Source: Gnetum montanum (taxonomy: Eukaryota; Streptophyta; Gnetopsida; Gnetales; Gnetaceae). From it: DNA of 64,000 nt. Made by a program: the position numbers and the translations under genes. The DNA lies in contig MNCI01029439.1 of assembly GCA_015680685.1 (NCBI GenBank), positions 1 through 64,000 of the forward strand, read 5' to 3'. A model generated the notes under the pieces. That model searched no databases. It was not told where the DNA came from and was given only the letters and a program-made list of their open reading frames with translations. Of this stretch, positions 1 to 11,320 are shown one piece after another. Within the stretch, counting starts at the first letter, position 1. Each line of letters opens with the position of its first letter.

Positions 1-1646
1 TCATCAATTGAGTCCCACAATTTGTCAACCTTTATTGAAATTTTCGTTACTGACTTTTGGATTGGCAAGGTTCTTCTTTGAACCACCCCTTCTAGTGGTG
101 CCTATTTTTCTGGTTCATAGACATGAATGTCCTTTTCTTGGAGAGAGGGATCTCTATTATATTTCTTAGCACACTCTCTTTTTTAATTCTCATTTATTAT
201 TTGCTACCTAATCAATCACCCTCTAAATTTGATAGGCTCTCATCTTTCAAAGTCTCCCTTGAGCATAGACTCCAAGAGTTTTCCTTATCTTGTTTTTGAG
301 TCCATTTATAATATGACACATTTATTCCCTCTAAGAGAACCACGGCCTAGGCATCTATGTAACAGTGAGTAATACCTACACAAGGCTTCATTAAGGAACT
401 CATGATTTCCTTACCTTCATCCCTAAATCTACTTCCTCAAATTGGACACTTTGGAATACATTTGATGTTTGTCATTAAAAATTTCCAACATCATCCTCCA
501 TCTTTTGATGGATTCTTATTCTAAGGACTAGAACCAAATTTATGCTTCCTTGATGAGTGTCGTAGAAAATAATTTTAGCTTTTGCCATTCATTTTCTACA
601 TTTTGTCAAACACAAGCATCATAAATGGCTTGTAAAATGGTGTTGTAGATCAACATTTATGAATGTTATTCATGTTTAGTCATTTGATTCAACTATTCCT
701 CTAATGCCTAGTAGGAATGTAGACCACCTCCCTAATGTTAATTATACTGGAAGTAGCAAGCAAAAATTCATCATAATTATCTTTATTCTCATGGTCTTTG
801 TTATGATCATGCCCCTTTCAATGATGCCTACTATGGCTTCTTTCAACTCTATATCTTATTTCTTGGTTGTGTCTACCATCTCATTCTTCATCCCTATGAT
901 GGTCTTTATGATCACCTCTACCTGGTCATCTACCATTAACACTTCTTTCTCAATCACATTCATCCTCATCTGAGTTGGACAATATTGATCATGAGGAAGA
1001 AGAAGAATTAGAAGTTTTCAACTTGCTTTTCTTTGATGAATCCTTTGATCATTTCAACTTAGTCTAATGGAAAACTTAGGCCTAGAGGTCCTTCTTATGT
1101 TGTGTCTTGTCATCCCTTTTTCTTGGTTAATAGCCAAGGTTAAATATGACGGTATATTTGTCATGTCATCTGCAATATGGATTGGAGGATTTTGATAATG
1201 AGATATAACCAATTAATAATCAGTATCCTCCTTCTCATATTGCAATGTTAGTGGAATGGTCTGCCCCTTTCCCTTGGAGACTTCATGGTATGCTTCCATG
1301 AAACGGTTCCTTCGTAGTTGGGGTTTAGTAGGCTAGTAAGATCTAGATAGTCAATCAACTACTTTGTAGTCACTGGTAAGCACTTCCAGTTCCACTTTCA
1401 TTAATGTTTCCATAAGCATTAATCAAAATGAGAAGTTAGGTTGTAACACAATATTGCCTTCATGCCCCTTCATTACAAATGATGATCCTAATGGAGGATG
1501 AAAGTGAAGCTTGGATAATAGGGGTTTAGACGTTGGTAGACTAATTTAGGTTATAAGCGTATATCATCCATATTCTTTATTCTCTTGTTGTGTTTCCTTG
1601 TAGAATTGTCAATAGGTGGGGAATTAACCTTGTGAGAAGAAGACAT
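1..1646 (-). pseudogene. Athila-like gag, N-terminal part (decayed, runs off left edge)
   Basis: Read on the minus strand, an ATG at 1646 begins MSSSHK, the same gag start seen in the copies at 35970 and 50421. Further on, FTFILHQD and LQWRGMK-like peptides match the copy near 36060. A very charged stretch rich in Asp, His, Arg and Lys follows, and then IREVVYIPTRH, which matches IREVVRIPHMH of the gag at 13900. Gag is the structural protein that packages element RNA. Many stops and frameshifts break the frame. A plus-strand 89-codon ORF at 704-973 is only the antisense of this gag. Confidence 0.6.
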
Positions 1647-1764
1647 TTTCAATTACTTTAGTGTGCTTGAATAGAATAAAATAGTATTATTTTTATGTGA
1701 TAAATCATTAGAGCTCTAACAACAATATTTATATGATTATAGATATTTAAATTACTAGCACCAA

Positions 1765-1782
1765 TCCCTAACAACGATGTTA
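1765..1782 (-). other. Primer-binding site (tRNA-Asp type), decayed
   Basis: Just inside the LTR end, the minus strand reads TAACATCGTTGTTAGGGA. It differs from the complement of the plant tRNA-Asp(GUC) 3' end at six positions, all transitions. This marks the adjacent LTR as the 5' LTR of a minus-strand element. Confidence 0.6.
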
Positions 1783-1783
1783 A

Positions 1784-2641
1784 TGATGAGTAGTAAAGTA
1801 GGCCCTATGTCTAACCATATAGATCATGAGCATTTAGCATGGGTATCTAGATAATAGGCAATTGAACATTCATCATTCTCTTCCCAATCATACTTATATG
1901 GGCCAAGTCATATGGTTAAGTACGATTGAGATACATGTTGATGTTAAAGTGACTATGTCTAAAATATTATGAAACTACTAAAAGATTAAAAATGTAAATT
2001 ATCTAACCTAAGTATGAAGAATAAATCTAGTCTAGCCTAAGAATCAAGCATCCATTTCCACCTTATTGTACACATCCAAAACTTACACAAATGCTTTTGG
2101 GATACCAAGTGTTCACTAGTGGATGGACCAACTACACATTGCTGGGATTACTAAACGTTGAGGTGTTTATGCTCAAAGCTAGTAGTACTCATGTTGTGTA
2201 ATGAAAGAGTAATGAAATGTAAAATAATCGACTAAATGGATGAAAATTAAAGGAAAAATAACATTAAATTGTAGTTAAAGAAATCATTAAGCTATTCTAA
2301 GTGTTGCAATGAAAATAATCTAATTTTGATCTTATTAACTTCATGGAAATGTGTCCAGATACATAATAAGTCAAATAAGATTCTAGATAATTAACTTAGT
2401 TTGTCTTACATATTCTTAATGACAAATTCTAACTTCTATGGAAACAAACTACAAAAGCTTTACTATGTTAATGATCAAATAGTATCAAAAATGTAGTGGG
2501 TGTGTGCATTTATATAGGCATTTATTGTCTCAATGTTAACACATCTAACCCTACATCAACATTGCTACATTGACGTAATCAACTAAATTATGATTGATCA
2601 AAATGATATAAGGAATATTGGAAAAGATGTTCATCTCATCG
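1784..2641 (-). repeat. 5' LTR of minus-strand Athila-like element
   Basis: In reverse complement this shares the recurring LTR blocks of the family: a TATA box (near 2505-2515), the double 'ttggtaatcccagcaatg' segment, and an end in TCATCA at 1784. The outer boundary near 2641 (tcgatgag) is judged only by likeness to the LTR start at 34981 and is uncertain. The partner LTR lies off the left edge. Confidence 0.6.
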
Positions 2642-3100
2642 ATACTAGCAACATTGTCCAATGCATGCATATCAATCTTGACATCATGATAGTATGGTTC
2701 ATTTTCCTTTTTAAATAGCAACATATTATGAACTCATCTCTTATGAATTATGAAGTTATACTTCTTGCTCATTTGATCCACTCTTCTCATAACCAAAAAA
2801 GATATATTAAGAGAAAGTCTCTTAGTAATCTATGTAGCATCTTGAGGAAAGTTAATCATGTAGCCCTTATACTTAATCTATTCACTGACTACATGCATAA
2901 CTTGTAATATGGCATTGATTCTTGCAATTAATATTTATTCAACATTTGTTAAATTGGCTAGAACAAGAAACTAGGATCCTTGATTCATGTCATTCTTTTC
3001 TAGAAAGTTACTTAAACTTATGACCAAAACTATTAACAATATTTTGTGCCTTTTTTTGACACTGGTTGCATGTCTAACCTCTAATTCTTGCTAAATTGAG
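2642..3100. other. No gene recognised
   Basis: AT-rich sequence between an LTR and a tandem duplication. I see no coding match, RNA gene or repeat unit here. Confidence 0.5.
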
Positions 3101-4292
3101 TTATATGCCAAGATACATTTCATTATATACATGACATGATTGGGTATTAGAAAAATTTATCATTGTAGTGTTAAAACTTTGAATGACCTAAGCAATTTGT
3201 ATAGGTGTCTTTCATGTTTTGAGAATAAGGGAACTAGTATTGAAGAATGGCCTTCCACTATTGTTACAGTAGCATTGGAAGGTTCATGCATTCAATTAAA
3301 TGATTCTTCACATTGTTATTACCTTCTTTGGTGTTTACTTTTGTGATACTATATCTATCAATGATCTTTTCATAAGTGTTCTTTGACATCTACTATCTTG
3401 TCACAATTGTTCTTTTACGTCTATGATATATATTGAATAGCAAGTTTGAATGCATTTTCTATGCACAAAAAGAAATAACCATCTTATAAAATATGAACAA
3501 AATATTACATAAAATCAATAACTTGAAGAATGGTAGAGAATAAAAACCTACAATTGGTGTTAATGATTTGTGTTATTTTGATCCATGCAAATGATCATTT
3601 TGAAGGATGAATTTTCTGTTGGCATGAGTTTATAAAAAAATATATACAACCTGAACTATGTTAATAAAGTAGGTATAGAAAATAAGGATAAGACTTCATT
3701 TCATTATATTCCAAGATACATTTCATTATATACATTACATGATTGGGTATTAGAAAACTGTATTATTGTAGTGTTAAAACTTTGAATGACCTAAGCAATT
3801 TGTATAGGTGTCTTTCACATTTTGAGAATAAGTGGACTAGTATTGAAATATTCCCTTCCACTATTGTTACAGTAGCATTGGAAGGTTCATGCATTCAATC
3901 AAATGATTCATCACATTGTTATTACCTACATTGGTGTTTACTTTTGTGATACTATATTTATCGATGATCTTTTCATAATTGTTCTTCAACATCTACGATC
4001 TTGTCACAATTGTTCTTTTATGTCTACGATATATATTGAATAGCAAGTTTGAATGCATTTTCTATGCACTAAAAAAAATAACCATCTTAGAAAATATGAA
4101 AAAAATATTACATAAAAAAAAATAATTTGAACAATGATAGAGAATAAAAACCTACACTTGTTATTGATTTATATTATTTTGGTCCATGCAAATGATCATT
4201 TTAAAGGATGAATTTTTTGTTGGCGTGAGTTTATAATAAAAAAGATACAACTTGAACTATGTTAATCAAGTAGGTAGAGAAAATAAGGATAA
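3101..4292. repeat. Two tandem copies of a ~600-bp unit
   Basis: The unit at about 3101-3691 is repeated at about 3704-4292 with an offset of 603 bp. Both copies run from 'ccaagatacatttcattata' to 'gaaaataaggataa' with scattered substitutions. Each carries the same 68-codon plus-strand ORF (3140-3346 and 3743-3949). These ORFs resemble no protein I know and their shared changes do not suggest coding constraint, so I treat them as chance frames. Confidence 0.85.
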
Positions 4293-4344
4293 TATTTAGC
4301 AATGTAAAAGTATTTGCATTAAACTATGCCAACATTCATTAAAG

Positions 4345-5041
4345 TATTTGCATTTCTATCATACTGATTTATTATTCATGTCTCTTTTGTACTGCCCAAC
4401 ATTTAGCACCATATAAGATAGTAAGTCTCATTACTGTTCTATAAAATTTCCCCTTCAATGTTATTGGTATTTATTTATCACATAGAACACCACTATCCTA
4501 TCTTCATTTGAACCATCTTACCTCAATTCCATTTCTAATATCTTTATTAATTTCATCATCTAATTGAAGGAATGATCCTAGGTAGTGGAACTGTTTGCAG
4601 TGAGGGGTTTTTTTACCTTGAATTATTACTTCTATTTTATCACTATTTATACTGTGATTAAAATTACATTTCATATATTTTATTTTACTTCTACTAATTT
4701 TAAAGTCTTTTGATTGTAGAGCATGTCTCTACTTCTTTATTTAGAAACAATATTTTCATGAGCTGTATCCACCAACACAATATCATCTAGAAAGAGCATA
4801 TATAAATTTCATCTTGTATTTTCTTTTTTTAATTCATTTATAATAATGGCAAATAAGTACAGAGTGCAAATCCTTGATACAGACCTATTGTGACTTGAAA
4901 ATAAAATGTTATTCCATAAGTTATTATAATTTTAGTGATAGCTCCTTCATACATATCTTGAATCACACAAAATAAGAATAAAGATAATAAACTTAACCAT
5001 AAACCTAATATTAGTACATGATTTACCTTTTGTTNATACAT
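4345..5041 (-). pseudogene. RTE-type LINE reverse transcriptase, C-terminal fragment
   Basis: Minus-strand peptides in order are VIQDMYEGA, VTIGLYQG (for TIGLHQG), MLFLDDIVLVD (for the FADD catalytic box), HYLGSFLQLD, SGVLCDK and LKGKFYRTVMR followed by LYGAKCWAVQKRH. This is the palm-to-thumb and C-terminal part of the RTE-like non-LTR polymerase common in plants. The frame shifts several times. The Ala before the catalytic Asp pair is replaced by Leu. Position 5035 is an undetermined base (n). Confidence 0.85.
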
Positions 5042-5540
5042 GTCTTAGGTTCATGTAATCGTTACTGGGTTACCAAGCGTTATGCTATTGGGTGAACCAA
5101 GCAATAACACTACTGGGATTACCAAACAATTACACTTAAATGCTCGAAACCAATAGTACTCATTTCACTTTACTAATGAACAAGAAAGTAAAGTACTTGG
5201 AAATATAAATGATTAAACTAAGAAAATAGTAAAAAACTATGATAAGTAAAATAGTAAAACTAAGTGGATGTTGCAATGATGAAAAGCAATCTTGATCTTT
5301 ATTTTTGGTCATGCATTATGCCCAAGTACACTTCACTTGAATAAATATTTTGTACAACTGCTAAACACCACACCGCAGGCACTCACTCTATTGTTAAAAC
5401 TACAAAAATCTAAGGGTGGAATGAAACTTAGTTTGGATCCATGTGCCTAAGTGATGTATTTATAGGCAGGCATGCATCCTCCAATATCGCATATACAATG
5501 ACGTAGCTAGAGCTATGATATTGGATTGTAGTTTGACCAA
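5042..5540 (-). repeat. LTR fragment of Athila-like family
   Basis: The reverse complement of the family LTR is recognisable from 'accaagcaataacactactgggatt' type blocks and a TATA box (plus-strand gatgtatttatagg near 5455). No internal region, primer site or clean ends are seen, so this is a fragment abutting the LINE piece. Confidence 0.55.
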
Positions 5541-6591
5541 AATTGACTTTATCACCTTCCCTCCAATTTCCACTACATTTTTTATATAACCAGGGGTTTT
5601 CTTCCATGTTTTTGGTGGGCAATGCTAAGTTATATAAAATTTTATTGAAGCATATATCTTGGGGTGTGCCTATGTTTCACTGATTTCAGATTCCAACACC
5701 AAAGTATGCTTGGGAATGGAAATTGAAATATGAAATGCGAGGGGTTAGAGATCCAATCGTTTCCACTAGTTGTTTTTGTTGTAGTTATTAAATCTTCAAT
5801 TTTTTCACTTTTTTAACAATTCGTGAAAACATATCATTTACATTATTTTTCCACGAACCCATAATGCTTTTTATTCTTTCTATAACTCTTAAGAAATCAA
5901 TTGTAATTGATGATGAATTTACTATAATTTAAAAGGACTTACAAGAAAAAAATATACAAATTATAGATAATACAATTTTAAATATTTATTATATAAATTT
6001 TACAAGAAGCTAAGAAGCAATTTAGGAATAAAAATAAGTAGAAAGAAACTCAAAAAGACAACAAATTATCCTTTCAAACTGAGGGAATGTTAGCTAACAA
6101 ACTAGGCAAGAGCCCAAGGTCATCAATGCAAAAAAACAAATTAGCAGCCAATGGTTATCAATACAAAAAATATTACGATTATATGTATCATTTTTTTTTG
6201 GAAAAAATTGAGTGAATTTGTATTCCCAAGAAAATGCTATACATCTGTACAGTGCAGGCCAGAGCAGCTGGCCCCACACCGACCATATGTATCATTTGAT
6301 TTCAAGTCACCTTCCTAATTAATGTGCAATTAAAGATTTCACAATATAATTCCTAATTAATGTGCAATTAAAGATTTCACAATATAATTTTTATTTTAGC
6401 AAAAGTCGTCAACTTTTCTCTCTCTCTTCGTGCCTTCCGAGTTACAGAGTCTACGTTACATAGCGGATGTAAACCTGAAAAAGTCAAAGGAAATTACAAG
6501 TGGTTTAAATTGCTCTAGGATAGGTTTGTCTTTGGCATTTAAAAAAATAATAATTAATAAGCGTGATTTCATTTTATAATTTGAGGATGGT
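5541..6591. other. AT-rich DNA, no gene recognised
   Basis: No coding similarity seen. It contains the perfect 38-bp tandem duplication listed separately and forms the left flank of the copia insertion. Confidence 0.5.
6313..6388. repeat. Perfect 2 x 38-bp tandem duplication
   Basis: A 38-base unit beginning tcctaattaatgtgcaat is present twice back to back (6313-6350 and 6351-6388) without a mismatch, so it is a recent slip or duplication compared with the decayed surroundings. Confidence 0.9.
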
Positions 6592-6596
6592 GTCTG

Positions 6597-6982
6597 TGTT
6601 GGCCATGATTATCCTGCTAAATTTAGGCTGCTAAAATTCTTCTAAATTTAGGTTGCTAAAATTTAGCTATGGTTATCTTGCTAAATTTAGGCTATAGTTA
6701 TCCTACTAAATTTAGGCTATGGTTATTAAAATAGCGGATGATTATTTAGTTATTTAAGGGACCTCTCTCACCTCAATTTGTATCCATCACATACATCCCC
6801 TTTTCCCACTTGTTACATTCTTCTATTGCAAGAGAGAGAGGCTTCTTTGTGTTCTCTCCTTGTGATCAAGAGAGAAGCTTATTATTTCCATTTCTGATAA
6901 TAAGATGCTTCTACATTTGCCTGTCGTTCCATTGCTCTTTATTTTCATCTCATTTCATATTTTGTTGCCAGATCTGCTAACA
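6597..6982 (+). repeat. 5' LTR of copia element
   Basis: Begins TGTTGG and ends CTAACA, with the same length as the 3' copy. The first ~130 bp (U3) are built from degenerate ~25-bp subrepeats of the form 'ggttatcctgctaaatttag'. A TATA-like 'ttatttaag' lies near 6750. Confidence 0.95.
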
Positions 6983-6984
6983 AG

Positions 6985-6996
6985 TGGTATCAAAGT
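6985..6996 (+). other. Primer-binding site (initiator tRNA-Met)
   Basis: TGGTATCAAAGT starts two bases after the LTR and matches the usual copia primer site TGGTATCAGAGC with small changes. Confidence 0.9.
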
Positions 6997-7048
6997 GAGG
7001 TTCATAGTTCGTGGAAGTGTTGCAGATCGTGCATACAAATTTTACAAC

Positions 7049-7366
7049 ATGGCTGGCAAATACGAAATAGAGAAGTTTAATGGAAGCAACTTCACATTGT
7101 GGAAAATGAAGATACAGGCAATTTTGCATAAAGATAATTGCCTGGAAACTATTGGAGAAAGGCCGTGAGAGGTCATGGATGATGGCAAGTCGAATGAAAT
7201 GGATGGAAATGCTATTGCTAATTTACACTTAGCACTGGCAGATGAGGTTCTTTCAAGTATTGCAGAAAAGAAGATGACAAAGGAAATATGGGACACTCTG
7301 ACGAAGTTGTACGAGGCTAAATCACTCCACAACAAAATCTTCTTGAAGAGTAATGAAAAGAATCCT
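7049..7366 (+). pseudogene. copia gag, N-terminal part only
   Basis: The ATG at 7049 opens MAGKYEIEKFNG, followed by FTLWKMKIQAIL, the hallmark start of plant copia gag, and later EIWDTLTKLYE. A TGA interrupts at about codon 40. The frame then jumps from SLHNKIFLK directly towards the protease. About 150-200 residues that normally include the CCHC knuckle are missing. The open frame from 6905 reads through LTR and leader, so I prefer 7049 as the start. Confidence 0.9.
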
Positions 7367-10300
7367 TAAGGGAATGTGGCAAGTACCTCATATGACGATG
7401 ATGTTCTATACAGTGAGGCAACTATTGCTGAAGGCAGACAGAAGCTCATTGATGCTTGGATCTTGGATTTAGGAGCAACATGACACATGACCTCTTGGAG
7501 AGAATGGTTTTATCACTACAAACCAATCTCAGAAGGATCTGTGTACATGGGAAATGATCATGCTTTGAAAATTGCTGGTATTGGTACTGTCAAGATAAAG
7601 ATGTATGATGACACTATTCGCACCATACAAGAGGTAGGACATGTGGAGGGCCTGAAGAAAAATCTACTATCTTTAGGACAACTAGATGATGTTGGGTGCA
7701 AAACTCATATAGAGAATGGGATCCTGAAGATTACCAAAGGTGCGCTTGTGGTAATGAAGGCAGAAAAGGTTGCTACAAATCTGTACATGCTTATGGGGAA
7801 CACACATCAAGTGGGAGAGTCTTCTGTTGCATCAACTAGTTTGGAAGAAGAATCGACGATGTTGTGGCATCGAAAGCTTGGTCATATGTCAGAACAAGGT
7901 TTGAAGATTCTCTCTAAATAGAAACTACTTCCTGGGCTCAATTCGGTATGTTTACCATTTTGTGAGCATTGTGTTACTAGTAAGCAACATAGATTAAAGT
8001 TTAGCACATCAACAGCTAAGAGTAGAGGCATCTTGGACTTGCTGCACTCTGATGTTTGGCAAGCACCAGTGACTTCCCTAGGAGGAGCAAGATACTTTGT
8101 ATCTTTCATTGATGATTTCTCCAGGAGATGTTGGGTGTATCCAATCAAAAGGAAGGCAGATGTCTTTTCAGTCTTCAAAGTTTTTAAAGCGCAAGTAGAA
8201 CTTGAGTCCGAACAAAGGATCAAGTGTCTAAGGACAGATAATGGAGGAGAATATAAAACTGATGAATTTAATGCATTTTGTCAGCAAGAAGGCATTAAGA
8301 GGCAGTTCACAGTGGCACACACTCCTCAACAAAATGGAGTGGCAGAACGGATGAATAGAACCTTGTTGGAAAAAACAAGATCAATGTTGAAGGCTGCAGA
8401 TCTAACCAAGTCCTTTTGGGCAGAAGCAGTTAATACGGCCTGCTATTTAATCAATCGGTCTCCATCAACTGCGATTGATCTAAAAACACCAATAGAAATG
8501 TGGACTGGTAAGCCAGCTGTTTATTCTCATCTCCATACATTTGGAAGTTCTGTGTATGTGATGTATAGTGACCAAGAAAGATCAAAGTTGGACCCAAAGT
8601 CCAGGAAATGTATCTTCTTAGGGTATGCTGATGGAGTTAAGGGGTATCGCCTGTGGGATCCCACTACCCGCAAGGTTGTCATCAGCAGAGATGTGATATT
8701 TGTAGAAGATAAAATGCAAGAGAAGGGAGATGCTAGCACTTCAAAGGAGAATTCAGAGACTACTAAAATTCAGGTAGAAGATAAGACAAAAGTTGAAGAT
8801 CCAGTTCCTTTTGAAGCAACATCAATGTGTGAAGAGACAGGACCAGTCAAGTTTGAAGCTAATGAAGTTCGTCGGTCATCTCGGGTAAAAAGATCACCAA
8901 CTTGGCACTCAGATTATGTTACTGAAAGTAATGTTGCATATTGCCTTTTAACGGAGGATGGAGAGCCCTCAACTTTACATGAAGCTCTCAAAAGTCCAGA
9001 TGTGTCTTTGTGGATGGTAGCAATGCAAGAGGAGATTGAAGCTTTACACAAAAACAAGACATGGGATTTTGTTACACTACCACAAGGAAGAAAGGCTGTT
9101 GGAAACAAATAGGTCTACAAGATCAAATGTGATAGTAATGACCAAGTGGAGCGATATCATGCAAGATTGGTGGTAAAGGGATATGCTCAAAAAGAAGGAA
9201 TTGACTTCAATGAGATATTTTCTCCTATGGTTAGACTTACAATAGTCAGAGTAGTCCTAGCAATGTGTGCTACATTTGACCTACATCTAGAACAAAACTT
9301 CTTTTCTGCATGCAGATCTTGAAGAAGAGATTTATATGCTCCAACCAGAAGGTTTTGCAGAAGAAGGCAAAGCGGACTTGGTTTGCAGGTTGAACAAATC
9401 TCTGTACGGTCTCAAATAGGTGCCAAGGTGTTAGTACAAGAGATTTGACTTGTATATCATGAGCCTTGGGCACAATAGACTCAGTGCAGACCCATGTACA
9501 TATTCCAAGAGGTTTGATGAAGATTTCATCATGGTGCTATTGTATGTGGATGACATGTTGGTTGTAGGTCCCAACAAAGAGCAAATCCAAGAATTGAAGG
9601 CACAGTTGGCTAGGGAATTTGATATGAAAGACTTGGGACCAGCAAAAAATATTCTAGGGATGCAAATTCAATGAGACAGAAATAACAAGAAGAGTTGGCT
9701 TTCTCAGAAAAATTACTTGGGTAAGATCTTGCGACGCTTCAACATGCAAGATTGTAAGCCAATTTCTACCCCACTTCCTATTAATTTCAAATTATCCTCC
9801 GAGATGTGTCCTAGCAATGAAATAGAGAGGAATGAGATGTCTCGAGTACCATATGCATCAACAGTGGGAAGCCTAATGTTTGCTATGATTTGTACAAAAC
9901 TAGACATTGCACAAGTAGTGGGAGCAGTCAGTTGATACATGGCAAATCCTGGACGAGAGAATTGGAGTACTATTAAGAGAATCCTGAGATACATTAAGGG
10001 TACCTCAAATGTTGCATTATGTTATGGAGGATATGAATTTACTATTAAAGGTTATGTGGATTTAGATTTTGCAAGTGATCCAAATAAAAGAAAATCGACT
10101 ACAGGCTATGTGTTTACACTTGCAGGAGGAGCTATAAGCTGGGTATCAAGATTGCAAACAGTAGTAGCATTATCTACAATAGAAGCAGAATACATGGCAG
10201 CTACACAAGCTTGCAAGGAAGCAATTTGGATTCAAAGGTTGTCAGAGGAGCTTGGACACAAACAAGAGAAGATTCCTTTGTTTTGTGATAGTCAATGCGC

Positions 10301-10508
10301 CTTACATATTGCAAAGAATCCAGCTTTTCATTGAAGGAAAAAACACATAGACGTACAATTTCACTTTGTTCGTAACATAGTAGAAGATGGAAGTGTGGAT
10401 ATGTAGAAGATACACACCAAGGATAATCTTGTAGATGTTCTGACCAAGCTGATTAACATGGACAAGTTTGACTGGAGTAGATCCTCATATGACCTAGCAA
10501 AAACATAA
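7367..10508 (+). pseudogene. copia pol: protease, integrase, reverse transcriptase, RNase H
   Basis: Domains in order: protease with WILDLGAT (for D-S/T-G) near 7460; integrase zinc region with LWHRKLGH and CEHC near 7860-7975; integrase core with HSDVW, RTDNGGEY and NGVAERMNR (D, D, E all present) at 8030-8400; FLGY tail; RT with YVDDM near 9545; RNase H with STIEAEYMA and CDSQ near 10180-10300. About ten stops interrupt it, mostly Trp, Gln or Arg codons changed by one transition (for example SLYGLK-stop). A small deletion near 9296 removes the MDVK segment with an RT catalytic Asp and shifts the frame. The last stop is TAA at 10506. Confidence 0.95.
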
Positions 10509-10572
10509 GCAACATAGAATGACAAGGTAGAAAGGATGGTGTGGAGATATGATTGATCCTCAATCAAAATCT

Positions 10573-10585
10573 CCAAGTGGGAAAT
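10573..10585 (+). other. Polypurine tract of copia element
   Basis: ccaagtgggaaat directly precedes the 3' LTR. It is the usual copia plus-strand priming site of the form CAAGTGGGAGATT. Confidence 0.85.
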
Positions 10586-10971
10586 TTTTGGCCATGATTA
10601 TCCTACTAAATTTAGGCTACTAAAATTCAACTACGGTTATCCTGCTAAATTTAGACTACAGTTATCCTGCTAAATTTAGGTTATAGTTATCCTGCTAAAT
10701 TTAGGCTATGGTTATTAAAATAGCGTATGATTATTTAGTTATTTAAGGGACCTCTCTCACCTCAATTTGTATCCATCACATACATCCCCTTTTCCCACTT
10801 GTTACATTCTTCTATTGCAAGAGAGAGAGGCTTCTTCTTGTTCTCTCCTTGTGATCAAGAGAGAAGCTTGTTATTTCCATTTTTGATAATAAGATCCTTT
10901 TGCATTTGCCTATGGTTCCATTGCTCTTTATTTTCATCTCATTTCATATTTTGCTTCCAAATCTGCTAACA
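10586..10971 (+). repeat. 3' LTR of copia element
   Basis: 386 bp, aligned end to end with 6597-6982. The terminal TG has become TT; the CA end is intact and is followed by the GTTTG target duplication. Confidence 0.95.
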
Positions 10972-11267
10972 GTTTGAGTCATCACTCAAAGCCACAACAA
11001 TGGCCTCGAGCATCGCATGAACGAAGCATCTGTGGGACAACATTTATACCAAGAACCATTTATAACTTGTCTGTGGAGAATCCATAGCATTCAGCAAATT
11101 CTACAGTGTTTCTTCCTCCCATCTCAATGGTTCTTATTTTCCTAACTTATAGTCAATATCAAAGTCATTGCGTGGTCCTATTTCACTTGCAGGACTCTAT
11201 TTATTGTCAATATCAAAGTCATTAGCTTATATATTGTAGATACTCTATTTATTGTTGCTACCCACCT
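10972..11267. other. No gene recognised
   Basis: Short stretch between the copia element and the LINE remnant. It has a small internal repeat (gtcaatatcaaagtcatt twice near 11154 and 11197) but no recognised coding sequence. Confidence 0.5.
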
Positions 11268-11320
11268 GAGAAGAAATCATAGAAGAAAAAGAAAAGAATG
11301 GTTTGATGATCAATGTTGGT
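11268..11320 (+). pseudogene. LINE ORF2 fragment, part 1 (interrupted)
   Basis: The frame ends KKRKEWFDDQCW at the insertion point and continues with EARMILK after 19352. The W-F-D-xx-C-xx-A-R pattern is typical of the linker between endonuclease and RT in plant RTE-like LINEs. The GTTGG before the insertion is the target duplication of the Athila-like element. Confidence 0.65.

Larger units (their letters stand above)
6597..10971 (+). mobile_element. Ty1/copia retrotransposon (Tork/Tnt1-like), internally deleted
   Basis: A complete insertion of 4375 bp with two 386-bp LTRs, a primer site matching the initiator tRNA-Met, a gag-pol remnant in the copia order (GAG, PR, INT, RT, RNase H) and a purine tract before the 3' LTR. 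It is flanked by near-identical 5-bp duplications, GTCTG at 6592-6596 and GTTTG at 10972-10976. The LTRs differ at about a dozen sites in their last ~230 bp by eye, so the insertion is not recent. It lacks the distal gag with the zinc knuckle and cannot be autonomous. Confidence 0.95.

Noticed and set aside
704-973. 89-codon plus-strand ORF
   Set aside because: It is the antisense of the decayed gag that reads on the minus strand; its Met/Ile/Phe-rich content comes from the reversed His/Asp-rich codons.
6314-6388. Short direct repeats as a CRISPR-like array
   Set aside because: Only two abutting copies with no spacers; a simple tandem duplication in a plant genome.
6905-7048. Upstream extension of the copia gag frame
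   Set aside because: It runs through the LTR end and primer site; the conserved gag start is the ATG at 7049.
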